Of a DNA stretch of 64,000 nt, positions 8,587 to 16,827 are shown piece by piece. A model generated the notes under the pieces. That model saw nothing but the letters and a program-made list of their open reading frames with translations, was not told the origin of the DNA and made no database searches. The translations under genes were made by a program, and so were the position numbers. The DNA is from JAAGZL01 sp964628835. GTDB taxonomy: Bacteria; Pseudomonadota; Gammaproteobacteria; Chromatiales; Chromatiaceae. Location: NCBI GenBank assembly GCA_964628835.1, contig CAZVME010000005.1:9609-73608 (forward strand). Direction: 5' to 3'. Each line of letters begins with the position of its first letter. Within the stretch, counting starts at the first letter, position 1.

Positions 8587-11436
8587 GTGACTCTACGCAG
8601 GCAGCTATTGAAGTTTTTATTGATCCCGCTGGTGGTGTTTTTAGTGGGTAGCTCCCTGCTGTTTTATCTCCATAGCCTGAAAGAAACAAAATTGGATGCG
8701 GCGCTGCACTTGACCACGTATACCGGAGAACATCTACGTGGTGTCCTTGCTCGGGTTGATGCCGTTGGCCTGGAGTTGGCCACTTTGCGGGCGTCAGGAG
8801 AGATCGAAGACTACTACATGTTTCAACGGGTAGGTGTGTTGGATAAGGCGGAAGATGTGCGCGGCCACGTGGAAAACGATTTTCGCCAAGTGGTAACCGA
8901 ACGTCCCTCCTTCCGGCGCCTGCACCTTATCGATAGGAGTGGTAAATCGGTGGTGGATATCGTTGATGGGCGGATTATCTACCGGCACGCTGATTTTTCC
9001 AGTCATCCCTGGTTTCAACCTGCAATAGCGTCTGCAGGAGAGCAGACTTTTGTTTCGGGGCCCATCGGCTGTACACCCGGCGGGGAGTCCCGGATATGGC
9101 TATCGCGGTCGCTGTCCGATGATGGTGACCACACCGCCAATAATATCGCTATTATTGCGGTCCAGATTTCAACCCAGGATCTGCTTGGCCCGTCGGACGC
9201 GCAGGGAAAAGTTGGACGACACACCCACAACCATCTGGCCCACTTGATCGATAGCTCCGGTTGTGTGGTGGCTAGTGAGGCAACGGATTCAATCGGTGCT
9301 GATTATAGCGCCTTGCTGTCTGCCCAGGGAGAAGCAGTTGACCCCGTGGACGGGGGAGTTATCTTAAGTAGTCGGTTGCTCATGCGGATTGGTGGGTTAC
9401 AGGTGTTGTCCACATGGCAACTGGATGAGATTCATGCCATGGCTACACGGTTTGGCCTTTTTAATGCCATGCTGATTGGAATCTCACTGTTGATGTTGGT
9501 AATTCTTCTTACCCTGATTACGCGTCGCTTAACCAAACCCCTGGCTGAACTTCAACGCGAGGTTGAGGGGTTTTCGGACAAGACGCCAACATTTGAATTA
9601 TTACCTGAGGTGCTCGAAAATCGTAATGAGGTGGGTAGCCTGGCGCGTACTTTTCAACGCATGGGAATATCACTGGCGGCACGGCTACAGGCGTTGCAAG
9701 AGAGCGAGGAGAAGTTTCGCAGTATCAGTGAAGCTGCTCAGGATGCACTCATTATCATAGATGATGATGGCCTCATTAGTTACTGGAACGCGGCTGCCAA
9801 CCGGATCTTCGGTTATGCCGAAGATGAGGTGCTAGGGCAGCACATGCGCGGACTGCTGATGCCGGAACGCTTGCATGCAAATATCTGGTCAGTGTTGGAT
9901 TTACATCGAAATACCGACAGAGGAAAGGTTGTTGATCATACCGCCGAGATGGTGGCGTTGCGTAAAGACGGTGTCGAGTTTCCCATTGAGCTTTCTGTTT
10001 CACTCACCACAATTGGTGGGCATTGGCACACGGTTTGTTTGGCGCGTGATATTACCAAGCGTAAGCAAGCGGTTGAGATTATCGAACATCAAGCCTCGTT
10101 TGATGCTCTTACCGACCTGCCCAACCGCAGACTGCTGCTGGATCGGTTAAACCATAGCTTGGCGCGTTGCAATCGCCATGGCCACTTTGCAGCGTTGATT
10201 TTTATCGATCTTGATAACTTCAAAACCATCAATGATTCGTTAGGACATGCAGTAGGTGATGCAGTGCTCATAGAGATTTCCGCGCGTCTTAAGCAAGGGC
10301 TGAGACAGGAGGATATCTCAGCCCGTTTGGGCGGTGATGAATTTGTAGTGGCGTTTTCCGAATTATCTGATGATGACGTACAGGCGGCGGAATTGGCACA
10401 AGCTGGAGCAGAAAAACTGCACCAGATGTTAACTGCGCCGATTATAGTCCAGGAGCACGAACTCTATGTTACCCCCAGTATGGGGATAGCGCTGTTTCCC
10501 GATGGGGATGAGACCGCCGCCGACGTGCTGCGGCAGGCCGATACCGCAATGTATCGGGCAAAAGAGGCGGGCAAAAATGCTATTCGGTTCTTCCTGCCGA
10601 GCATGCAGGTCGCAGCTGAAGAGCGTCTGAGTATGCAGAATGATCTGCAGCTGGCAATTGAGCGGGATGAACTGTGTCTGCATTACCAACCGAAGGTGGA
10701 TGATGAGGGAAACGTTGTTGGTTCAGAGGCCTTATTGCGTTGGCAACATCCTGAGCGTGGTCTGGTTACTCCGGGTGAATTCATTGCCCTGGCCGAAGAC
10801 ACTGGGCACATCGTAGAGATTGGAACCTGGGTGCTCAGGCACGCCTTGGCCCAGTTAAAGATATGGACAGATGCGGGAATTCCAACTTCCTTCGATAGCC
10901 TCTCTATCAATGTCAGTATACGCCAGTTTCATCAGCCCGATTTTGCCGACAAGGTAGATCGGATATTGGCCGAAACAGGGGCCGACCCAAGACTACTGAC
11001 CCTGGAGATTACTGAAGGTGTATTGGTGGAAGATCCTGACGATATCATCGATAAGATGCAACAACTGAAGCACCTTGGTATACGTTTCTCCATTGATGAC
11101 TTTGGCACTGGATACTCTTCCCTATCATATCTTAAGCGACTGCCGTTAGATGAGATAAAGATAGACCGATCTTTTATTCGCGATGTAATTACCGACCCGG
11201 ATGATGCCAATCTGGTCGAGACTATCATTATCATGGCGCAGAAATTGGGGTTGGCAGTGGTTGCGGAAGGGGTGGAGAGTGCAGAACAGCTGCATTTTTT
11301 GTTGGAAAAAGGGTGTTGCTGTTTTCAGGGCTACCACCTCAGTCGTCCACAGCCAGCGCCTAGCTTTGGTGATTATCTAAAACAATCAGGTGTTGATAAC
11401 ATAACACTCGCCGATCAAATAACATCTCCCGATTAA
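8587..11436 (+). CDS. Membrane CACHE-HAMP-PAS-GGDEF-EAL c-di-GMP signalling protein
   Basis: About 949 residues from a GTG start at 8587 preceded by GAGG at 5-base spacing. An in-frame ATG at 8509 would overlap the upstream gene by 70 bases and has no better site. Order: TM1 just after the start, a periplasmic dCACHE-like region of about 250 residues, TM2 (LFNAMLIGISLLMLVILL), HAMP, PAS, GGDEF and EAL. The GGDEF site is intact with an RxxD inhibitory site (RQED) five residues before it. The EAL site is intact (EALLRW, DDFGTGYSS), so both synthesis and hydrolysis of c-di-GMP are possible. The upstream binding protein suggests a ligand-fed signal. Confidence 0.9.
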   Translation: MTLRRQLLKFLLIPLVVFLVGSSLLFYLHSLKETKLDAALHLTTYTGEHLRGVLARVDAVGLELATLRASGEIEDYYMFQRVGVLDKAEDVRGHVENDFRQVVTERPSFRRLHLIDRSGKSVVDIVDGRIIYRHADFSSHPWFQPAIASAGEQTFVSGPIGCTPGGESRIWLSRSLSDDGDHTANNIAIIAVQISTQDLLGPSDAQGKVGRHTHNHLAHLIDSSGCVVASEATDSIGADYSALLSAQGEAVDPVDGGVILSSRLLMRIGGLQVLSTWQLDEIHAMATRFGLFNAMLIGISLLMLVILLTLITRRLTKPLAELQREVEGFSDKTPTFELLPEVLENRNEVGSLARTFQRMGISLAARLQALQESEEKFRSISEAAQDALIIIDDDGLISYWNAAANRIFGYAEDEVLGQHMRGLLMPERLHANIWSVLDLHRNTDRGKVVDHTAEMVALRKDGVEFPIELSVSLTTIGGHWHTVCLARDITKRKQAVEIIEHQASFDALTDLPNRRLLLDRLNHSLARCNRHGHFAALIFIDLDNFKTINDSLGHAVGDAVLIEISARLKQGLRQEDISARLGGDEFVVAFSELSDDDVQAAELAQAGAEKLHQMLTAPIIVQEHELYVTPSMGIALFPDGDETAADVLRQADTAMYRAKEAGKNAIRFFLPSMQVAAEERLSMQNDLQLAIERDELCLHYQPKVDDEGNVVGSEALLRWQHPERGLVTPGEFIALAEDTGHIVEIGTWVLRHALAQLKIWTDAGIPTSFDSLSINVSIRQFHQPDFADKVDRILAETGADPRLLTLEITEGVLVEDPDDIIDKMQQLKHLGIRFSIDDFGTGYSSLSYLKRLPLDEIKIDRSFIRDVITDPDDANLVETIIIMAQKLGLAVVAEGVESAEQLHFLLEKGCCCFQGYHLSRPQPAPSFGDYLKQSGVDNITLADQITSPD

Positions 11437-11729
11437 ATCTGCTCATGGGCTCCTTTGGGATGATTACCATCCCACTTCTAGCTGACTAAAGAACGATTGC
11501 ATTGGCGTATTACCGCAACAATTATCTTTTGGCTTATGCTTGGGACGCATCCGTTAGTGTCGTCAGCTAAAGCCGCTCTCTTTCTACCCGGATATCGGCG
11601 CAAATAATCTGTGTATTTGTTGAGGTTCGCAGCGAACGAATAATGTGTCAATGTTGATTTGCTTTGTTATGCATTACTCTTGTCTCCCTGAGCTTAATCT
11701 GCACACTTTAAGTAGGGTAGAACACCAAT

Positions 11730-12140
11730 TTAATCTCCGGTATTTTTCATTAAATAGATAATGTCGCGCCAAGAAAGAATACCAACTGGCCTATTTTCAT
11801 TATCAATAATTGGAATACAGGATATTTTATGCTTGTTGAATACATCAATGGCCTCATAGACACTCGAGCTTGGTTGTAGAGTAATTGGTTTTCTTGACAT
11901 TATCTGGTGTGCTCTTTTATTGAGTGTGGCCGAATCTTTAATTGTTTCCGCGGGTGTTCCGATATTCGGGCTTATTGACTTAAGATAATCTCTATCTGAT
12001 ATGACGCCAACTAGTCGTTTTGATTCTACTACAAGCAAATGGTGGAAATTTGTATGTTCAAAGATGTGTTTCACCTCTTTTATTGAATCATCCATTTCCA
12101 CAGTTACTACTGTATTACTCATTATTTCTTCTATCATCAT
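11730..12140 (-). CDS. CBS-domain pair protein
   Basis: 136 residues made of two CBS motifs and little else. The first begins MSNTVVTVEMDDSIKEV, with the second around IMSRKPITLQPSSSVYEAIDVF. Both end in the usual VGVISDRDYL / VGILSWRDII pattern. Such pairs bind adenine nucleotides and act as stand-alone energy sensors; the target is unknown. It begins an AT-rich stretch of accessory genes on the minus strand. A 293-bp gap without a recognisable gene separates it from the GGDEF-EAL gene. Confidence 0.83.
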   Translation of the reverse strand: MMIEEIMSNTVVTVEMDDSIKEVKHIFEHTNFHHLLVVESKRLVGVISDRDYLKSISPNIGTPAETIKDSATLNKRAHQIMSRKPITLQPSSSVYEAIDVFNKHKISCIPIIDNENRPVGILSWRDIIYLMKNTGD

Positions 12141-12217
12141 GGAGTTCTTCAGTTTGCTTAACGTTTTGCCGGGTGATATTCAGTATTGGCTGGAGAGCTT
12201 TGTTAGTAGTTTCTTTA

Positions 12218-12598
12218 CTACGCCCGGGCTCTCTTTGGCATGAGATACCACAGGACAAACGCCACCAGAAACAGGGCTGGAATATCGCCTATTAGGTTGG
12301 CCTTCTCAGTTTCATCAACAATAGCTTGAGCTAGCATGATTCCGGCATGGACAATGCTCGACCAGATAGTGAACCATATGAGACTCGCATTAGCCATGGG
12401 ATCTTTCGCAGCGCGGACCAGGAATATTCCCAATGTGACGTAAATACCCATTATCATTTGTTCGTATTCTGGTTGCGGCGGAGTCCATCCCCATCCTGAA
12501 GGCCAGATCCACATCATTGCTGGGACACCTACAATGAAAATAGCACCAAATACATAAAGAGCGATTTGCAGATACCTGAGTTTTTCCTGTTGTTGCAT
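12218..12598 (-). CDS. Small integral membrane protein, four TM segments
   Basis: 126 residues with four hydrophobic segments, around residues 10-30, 47-62, 70-92 and 104-120. It resembles the uncharacterised DUF6632 family in size and in the WPSGWGWTP and GIFLVRAAKDP patterns, though I cannot confirm this without a search. It ends in a basic tail (MPKRARA). It precedes the CBS gene by 78 bases on the same strand and may be co-transcribed with it. Function is not known. Confidence 0.65.
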   Translation of the reverse strand: MQQQEKLRYLQIALYVFGAIFIVGVPAMMWIWPSGWGWTPPQPEYEQMIMGIYVTLGIFLVRAAKDPMANASLIWFTIWSSIVHAGIMLAQAIVDETEKANLIGDIPALFLVAFVLWYLMPKRARA

Positions 12599-12811
12599 GG
12601 TCTTGCTCCTTTTGTTTTCTAGTCATCGAACACTCATAGCGCGAACATTGGCGCTGATTAAAAATATCCGTTAAACCGGGGAGGTTCGGTCCGCCCCTAC
12701 TGTTTCGTCATTACAGGCCCCATGGTTACTTATAACGCCGGTAGCAGATGGCGAGCATAAGCGAGTTCTTGCTGCCCGCTCTGTTCATATTGGCTATTAT
12801 TTAGTACTTTT

Positions 12812-13489
12812 TTATCTTGGATTAGTTTTATAAGCCTTATAATCTTCCATCACTGATTTTAAACAAGTGTTATTTTTGATAGAGAAAATACCTGTGGTAT
12901 CAACTTTATCCACTACATCTAAATATTTAAGTACTACATGATAATGCTCCCGATTCCAAAAATCATGAATCAGTATTTTGAGATCATCATTATTGTGGCA
13001 TTCCAAAATACATTTCAAAGTACACGCTACTCTAAATCTCCCGTCTACCAATACCAAGTCTAGTCTCTCAGCATCAATTAGTTTGAAAACATTAGAAGAA
13101 TAAGAGTCAAACCTATTTTTAAAGTCATCCGATTCTGGATGCCCCCACTTACAAGTTGGGCCAATATCTACAGGAAATATAAATAACCTTTTATTCTCAA
13201 AATACCTAAAAATGAGGTATTGGCGCATATATGCTATCCATTCAAGGCTTGAATCAACCGTATAAATGTTCGCTTTTGATTTTTGTAGTGCCCGGATAGT
13301 GCTGCCACCTAATCCAAACTCAAGGTAGTTCCGTGATTTATTTATTATTCCATCAAAGATGCCTCTCTCATTTTTTGACATAATAAATCGATAACCCACT
13401 GGGTATGGAGAATATATGTCTAATTTTCTTATTATGTTTTTTAAAGTATGCAAAAATATCATTATTTCACAATGCGCAATTTCTCTCAC
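12812..13489 (-). CDS. Class I methyltransferase-like protein, AT-rich
   Basis: 225 residues, unusually AT-rich in codon choice compared with the neighbours. A Rossmann-like pattern is visible: NYLEFGLGGSTIRAL (motif I-like glycine loop, about residue 53-66), an acidic strand end IYTVDSS (motif II) and LDLVLVDGRFR (motif IV-like). These resemble SAM-dependent methyltransferases that occur in glycan and surface-polymer loci, but no substrate can be assigned. Composition and its position next to a transposase remnant suggest horizontal acquisition. Residues MIFLHTLKNI or MSKNERGIF could be alternative starts. Confidence 0.6.
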   Translation of the reverse strand: MREIAHCEIMIFLHTLKNIIRKLDIYSPYPVGYRFIMSKNERGIFDGIINKSRNYLEFGLGGSTIRALQKSKANIYTVDSSLEWIAYMRQYLIFRYFENKRLFIFPVDIGPTCKWGHPESDDFKNRFDSYSSNVFKLIDAERLDLVLVDGRFRVACTLKCILECHNNDDLKILIHDFWNREHYHVVLKYLDVVDKVDTTGIFSIKNNTCLKSVMEDYKAYKTNPR

Positions 13490-13554
13490 GCATAACGCCT
13501 CTTAACATTATCTTGTTAGTCGTCACTTCGTAGATATCGCGAAAACCGGGTGAG

Positions 13555-13623
13555 CGGGAAAATCGGGGACAGACCACCGGGAAAATCGGGGACAGACCAC
13601 CGGGAAAATCGGGGACAGACCAC
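13555..13623. repeat. Three tandem 23-bp repeats
   Basis: Three perfect head-to-tail copies of a 23-bp unit (13555-13577, 13578-13600, 13601-13623), each beginning CGGGAAAATCGGGG and ending CAGACCAC. The last copy contains most of the left inverted repeat of the transposase element, so the array looks like amplification of an element end. Confidence 0.9.
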
Positions 13624-14378
13624 GGTTTACCCATCGCGGAACAACTCCAGTTACTGGATACCATGTCTAACCTTCTGGCGTCCTGATTTTCCTGGAACAA
13701 CCCGCCGCCCTAGAACAGTTTCGATTTGCTCCTGAAATTGTGAACTGTCTAGCGCATAGTTACCATTAGTTGCTGTTTGTAACCCATCTACAAGGCCAGA
13801 ACCTAGATGGCGCCTAAATAGCCCTCGATATTCTGCATTGCGTGTTTTCACGTCACTACCATAGAGTGTTCACCCTGTGCATTAGCTCTATAGCTTGACC
13901 AGCGACACTCTGCTGAATGCCCAACCATACAAGCAGACACAGCATTTAGCTCTATATATCTATAGCAGCCCGGAACATAACTTTCTTCTTGGGTCAGACA
14001 AGAACGAAATTTGCACTCCCAGAGAGTGCCACTACGCCTATAAGTGCGATTGACATACTGGATATTTTGCTGGCCCAACTTCTTCATTAACTCGCAGGCT
14101 CCATTTGAGATTTCAGGTGTGAGAAGTAGATGGACGTGATTGGTTATTAGTGTATATGCATGAATAGTTCAACAGATATCCTGGGCATAATTATTTAACC
14201 ACCCAAGGTAAAACTGATAATCTTCATTATAGAAGAAACAGATTTGACGATTATTTCCACGCTGAATTATATGTAACGGAACTCCAGGGAGGGTGGTCCG
14301 TGGTCTTCTTGGCATATGCTGATCCTCCATGATCATCTGCTTTTTCATAATCTAACCGATAAACCGTGGTCTGTCCCC
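13611..14378. mobile_element. REP-associated tyrosine transposase element with terminal inverted repeats
   Basis: Perfect 18-bp inverted repeats, GGGGACAGACCACGGTTT at 13611-13628 and its reverse complement at 14361-14378, enclose a decayed Y1-type transposase gene. The left end is preceded by tandem copies of the same motif. A related but diverged inverted-repeat pair without a gene occurs at 45196-45317. Gene and repeats together fit the RAYT/REP arrangement. Confidence 0.82.
13651..14315 (-). pseudogene. Y1-family (REP-associated tyrosine) transposase, inactivated
   Basis: Reading from the ATG at 14313-14315, the frame gives MPRRPRTTLPGVPLHIIQRG, then an in-frame TGA after about 48 codons. 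The same frame resumes with the HUH motif (TNHVHLLLTP), the segment RTYRRSGTLWECKFRS and CYRYIELNAV. It then stops near 13848. A different frame completes the family C-terminus (YRGLFRRHL, ATNGNYAL, LGRRVVPGKSGR). So there is one nonsense codon plus a frameshift, with a short deletion where the family usually has an HPLY-type loop. Length if repaired is about 220 residues, normal for the family. Mobilisation would need a helper in trans. Confidence 0.88.
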
Positions 14379-14475
14379 TATTGGGAGTGTGTTGCGATAG
14401 GCGGGATGCTTCTACGCATTACTTGTATGGCACAGCTCTGCCAACATCAATTGTTGTATGATTTAGATACCGTGC

Positions 14476-15954
14476 CTATTCCATATCCCGCGCCACCCGA
14501 AATCCGGTGTCGTCACTGCGCCGGGTGGGGAAGTCGCGCCAGCGATTGGCAGATCGCACCTCCTTGGGTGGAAAGCTCCAGGCGCCGCCGCGGATAATGC
14601 GCTTGCCGCATTGAGGGCGGTCTACCGGCGAACCGTCTGTGGGGTCCTGGCTGAAGTCGTCGTGCAGGCAGTCAGCCACCCATTCGAATACATTGCCGGC
14701 GGTGTCGTGCAGGCCGAAGTGGTTGGGTGAAAACCGGCCAACCAGGCTACTCTTTTCGCCGTCCCAGATGGAACCACAACCCTCACAGTTGGCGCGTGGT
14801 TTGTCCACCTGCTGTCCCCACCAGTAACGGGTTTCGCTGTTGCCCCTGGCGGCATATTCCCATTCGGCATCGCTGGGCAGACGGTAGTTGTGTCCGGTCT
14901 TGTGGCTGAGCCATTGGGTGTAAGCCAAGGCATCCTCCCAGGAGACATTAATTACTGGTCGGCGGCCACGGCCCCAGCCCTCGTCGTCCGGCAGATTGCG
15001 GCCGGTGTCGGCACAGAACAGCCCATACTCATTAAAGGTAATCTCGAATATACCCATGGCAAATGGTTTGAGCTTGATACCGATGGGCGGTCTTTCATCG
15101 CCATCGCCATCACCTTGCAGGTCTCCGCGTCGGTATTGGCCTGCGGGTAGCTTTGCCATCACTGGGGCCAGAGTGCCATCGGCCATGCGGTCTTGGGTGG
15201 TGGTGGATGGGTCTATCTTTCTGCGGTAGTGGAAATTGGCGGCCTGGGCTACATGGTTTACTCCAAACGCCAGCGTGTTCAATTCCACCAGTGGTAGATT
15301 GAGGCTGCTCCCGTATCTGGTCTTGGCCTTGACGCTGTCGGTGATCAGTTCGCCCTGAATCATCTCTCCACTACTGGTGGTGACCTGTACCAGGTTGGTC
15401 GTGCGGTCCATGACTGAATCTATATCGATAATGTGAATCTGCTTACGATTGAATATTTGAATAGATGCAGCGCCTTTGAGTAGATAGTTGTTGCTGGTAA
15501 TCCAGCCGCTGAAGCGGTCACCGTTGGTCAGCTCGATGCCGTCCGGGGGGGAGTCATTATTGGTGGTTTGCTGTTGGGGTGAAAACTCGATGCTGGCTAT
15601 GTCTGACACTGTCAGTGGTAGTGCGGGTCCGATCTGGCGTAGCGCCGTGATCTCCAGGTCGCTGATCCTGCCGCTGAAGCGATCACCGAAACTGGTCACT
15701 ATCTCATCATGTCCCTTTTTGCCGCCGGGGGATAGCCGCTGCATAAATTGATAGGGGATGGAAACTACGCCGTAACTGGTTTTTATACTGTATCTTTCCA
15801 GGGCAGCAGTGCCGTTATGGATGTCACCGTTTTTCATGGTGATGACATCGAAGCCTGAAGCGACCACGCTATTGGAAAGGATGAGAGTGAGCAGGGTGGT
15901 GCAGGTGATGACCGCTGCGCTGGCTCGAGTGCTAATCTTTCTGATTATTGGCAT
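14476..15954 (-). CDS. Exported SUMF1/formylglycine-generating-enzyme-like protein
   Basis: About 492 residues from the ATG at 15954; an ATG at 15975 is also possible. A signal peptide (hydrophobic TTLLTLILSNSVVAS) is followed by a region of about 200 residues with repeated T/GDRFSG motifs. The C-terminal SUMF1 domain (about 260-490) carries FEITFNEYGLFC, NVSWEDALAYTQWLS, LPSDAEWEYAARG, NVFEWVADC and RIIRGGAWSF. Most bacterial members with this fold are not sulfatase activators but bind ligands or modify partners. No sulfatase is nearby. The repeated-motif N-terminal region resembles short beta-strand modules and may be a binding platform. Confidence 0.8.
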   Translation of the reverse strand: MPIIRKISTRASAAVITCTTLLTLILSNSVVASGFDVITMKNGDIHNGTAALERYSIKTSYGVVSIPYQFMQRLSPGGKKGHDEIVTSFGDRFSGRISDLEITALRQIGPALPLTVSDIASIEFSPQQQTTNNDSPPDGIELTNGDRFSGWITSNNYLLKGAASIQIFNRKQIHIIDIDSVMDRTTNLVQVTTSSGEMIQGELITDSVKAKTRYGSSLNLPLVELNTLAFGVNHVAQAANFHYRRKIDPSTTTQDRMADGTLAPVMAKLPAGQYRRGDLQGDGDGDERPPIGIKLKPFAMGIFEITFNEYGLFCADTGRNLPDDEGWGRGRRPVINVSWEDALAYTQWLSHKTGHNYRLPSDAEWEYAARGNSETRYWWGQQVDKPRANCEGCGSIWDGEKSSLVGRFSPNHFGLHDTAGNVFEWVADCLHDDFSQDPTDGSPVDRPQCGKRIIRGGAWSFPPKEVRSANRWRDFPTRRSDDTGFRVARDME

Positions 15955-16026
15955 GATATGTTTATATCCTATCATGGCCGGGGTTGCACTTATGCTTAAG
16001 TGGTACTAAGTGGTACTGGAGGCGTT

Positions 16027-16791
16027 ATGACCACTGATGATGGTTTTAAAGATCATTTCTCAAACATGTCCGGGAGCTATAGCGAGTTTCGGCCGGGGTA
16101 TCCTGCCGAGCTGTTTCGCTACCTCTGCTCCATTGCGCCGTCCAATGAGTTGGCGTGGGATTGCGCCACTGGCAGTGGGCAGGCCGCCGTTGCCCTGGCC
16201 CAGGATTTCACTGCTGTTATTGCCACTGATGCAAGTGCGCAGCAGATTAAAAAGGCCCGGTCCCATTCGTCGGTGGAGTATAGAGTGGCGCCTGCCGAGT
16301 ATTCTGGTCTGGAAAGTGGGAGTGTTGATCTGATCACGGTGGCCCAGGCCCTGCACTGGTTTGATCTGCCCGGGTTTATGCAGGAGGCGCAGCGGGTGAT
16401 GAGACCCGGTGGTGTTCTGGCGGTGTGGACCTATAACCTGTTTCGGGTTACACCTATGATCGATGCCGTGGTGGGTGATCTCTATTGGCGCACCCTTAAA
16501 GGGTTCTGGTCGGATGAAAGAGGGATGGTGGAGCGGGGCTATAGAGATCTGGTTATGCCGTTTGCCGAGCTGGAGCTACCACGGTTTCACATGAGTGCCT
16601 ACTGGACCCTGGAACATCTTCTGGGCTATCTCCGCACCTGGTCTGCGGTGCAGAGTTATACAGAGAGCAGTGGGAAGTGCCCGGTGGCAGGGATAAGCCC
16701 TAGGCTGGCGCAGGAGTGGGGTGGGGATGGATTGAAAAGAAAGATATCATGGCCGCTGAGCGTAAGGGTTGGTGTAAACAGGTCCGCATGA
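16027..16791 (+). CDS. Class I SAM-dependent methyltransferase
   Basis: 254 residues from ATG 16027, chosen because a perfect GGAGG (16018-16022) lies 4 bases upstream; an in-frame start at 16000 lacks this. Motif I WDCATGSGQAAVALAQ, motif II IATDAS, motif IV SVDLITVAQALHWFDLP and MRPGGVLAVWTYN are all present. The arrangement matches the yeast Tmt1/YdaC-like group of small-molecule methyltransferases. The substrate is unknown. It ends 37 bases before recG. Confidence 0.82.
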   Translation: MTTDDGFKDHFSNMSGSYSEFRPGYPAELFRYLCSIAPSNELAWDCATGSGQAAVALAQDFTAVIATDASAQQIKKARSHSSVEYRVAPAEYSGLESGSVDLITVAQALHWFDLPGFMQEAQRVMRPGGVLAVWTYNLFRVTPMIDAVVGDLYWRTLKGFWSDERGMVERGYRDLVMPFAELELPRFHMSAYWTLEHLLGYLRTWSAVQSYTESSGKCPVAGISPRLAQEWGGDGLKRKISWPLSVRVGVNRSA

Positions 16792-16827
16792 GCCGTATCT
16801 GTTGCCACGGCATAGGAGCCGTCTGAT

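Noticed and set aside
11437..11729. RNA gene in the gap after the GGDEF-EAL gene
   Set aside because: No tRNA-like cloverleaf, terminator or conserved motif seen; nothing to support a feature.
13555..13623. Possible CRISPR array
   Set aside because: The 23-bp units are strictly tandem with no spacers and coincide with the transposon end; no cas genes are present.
13467..13700. Open frame across the tandem repeats
   Set aside because: Its sequence is just the translation of the 23-bp repeats and transposon end.
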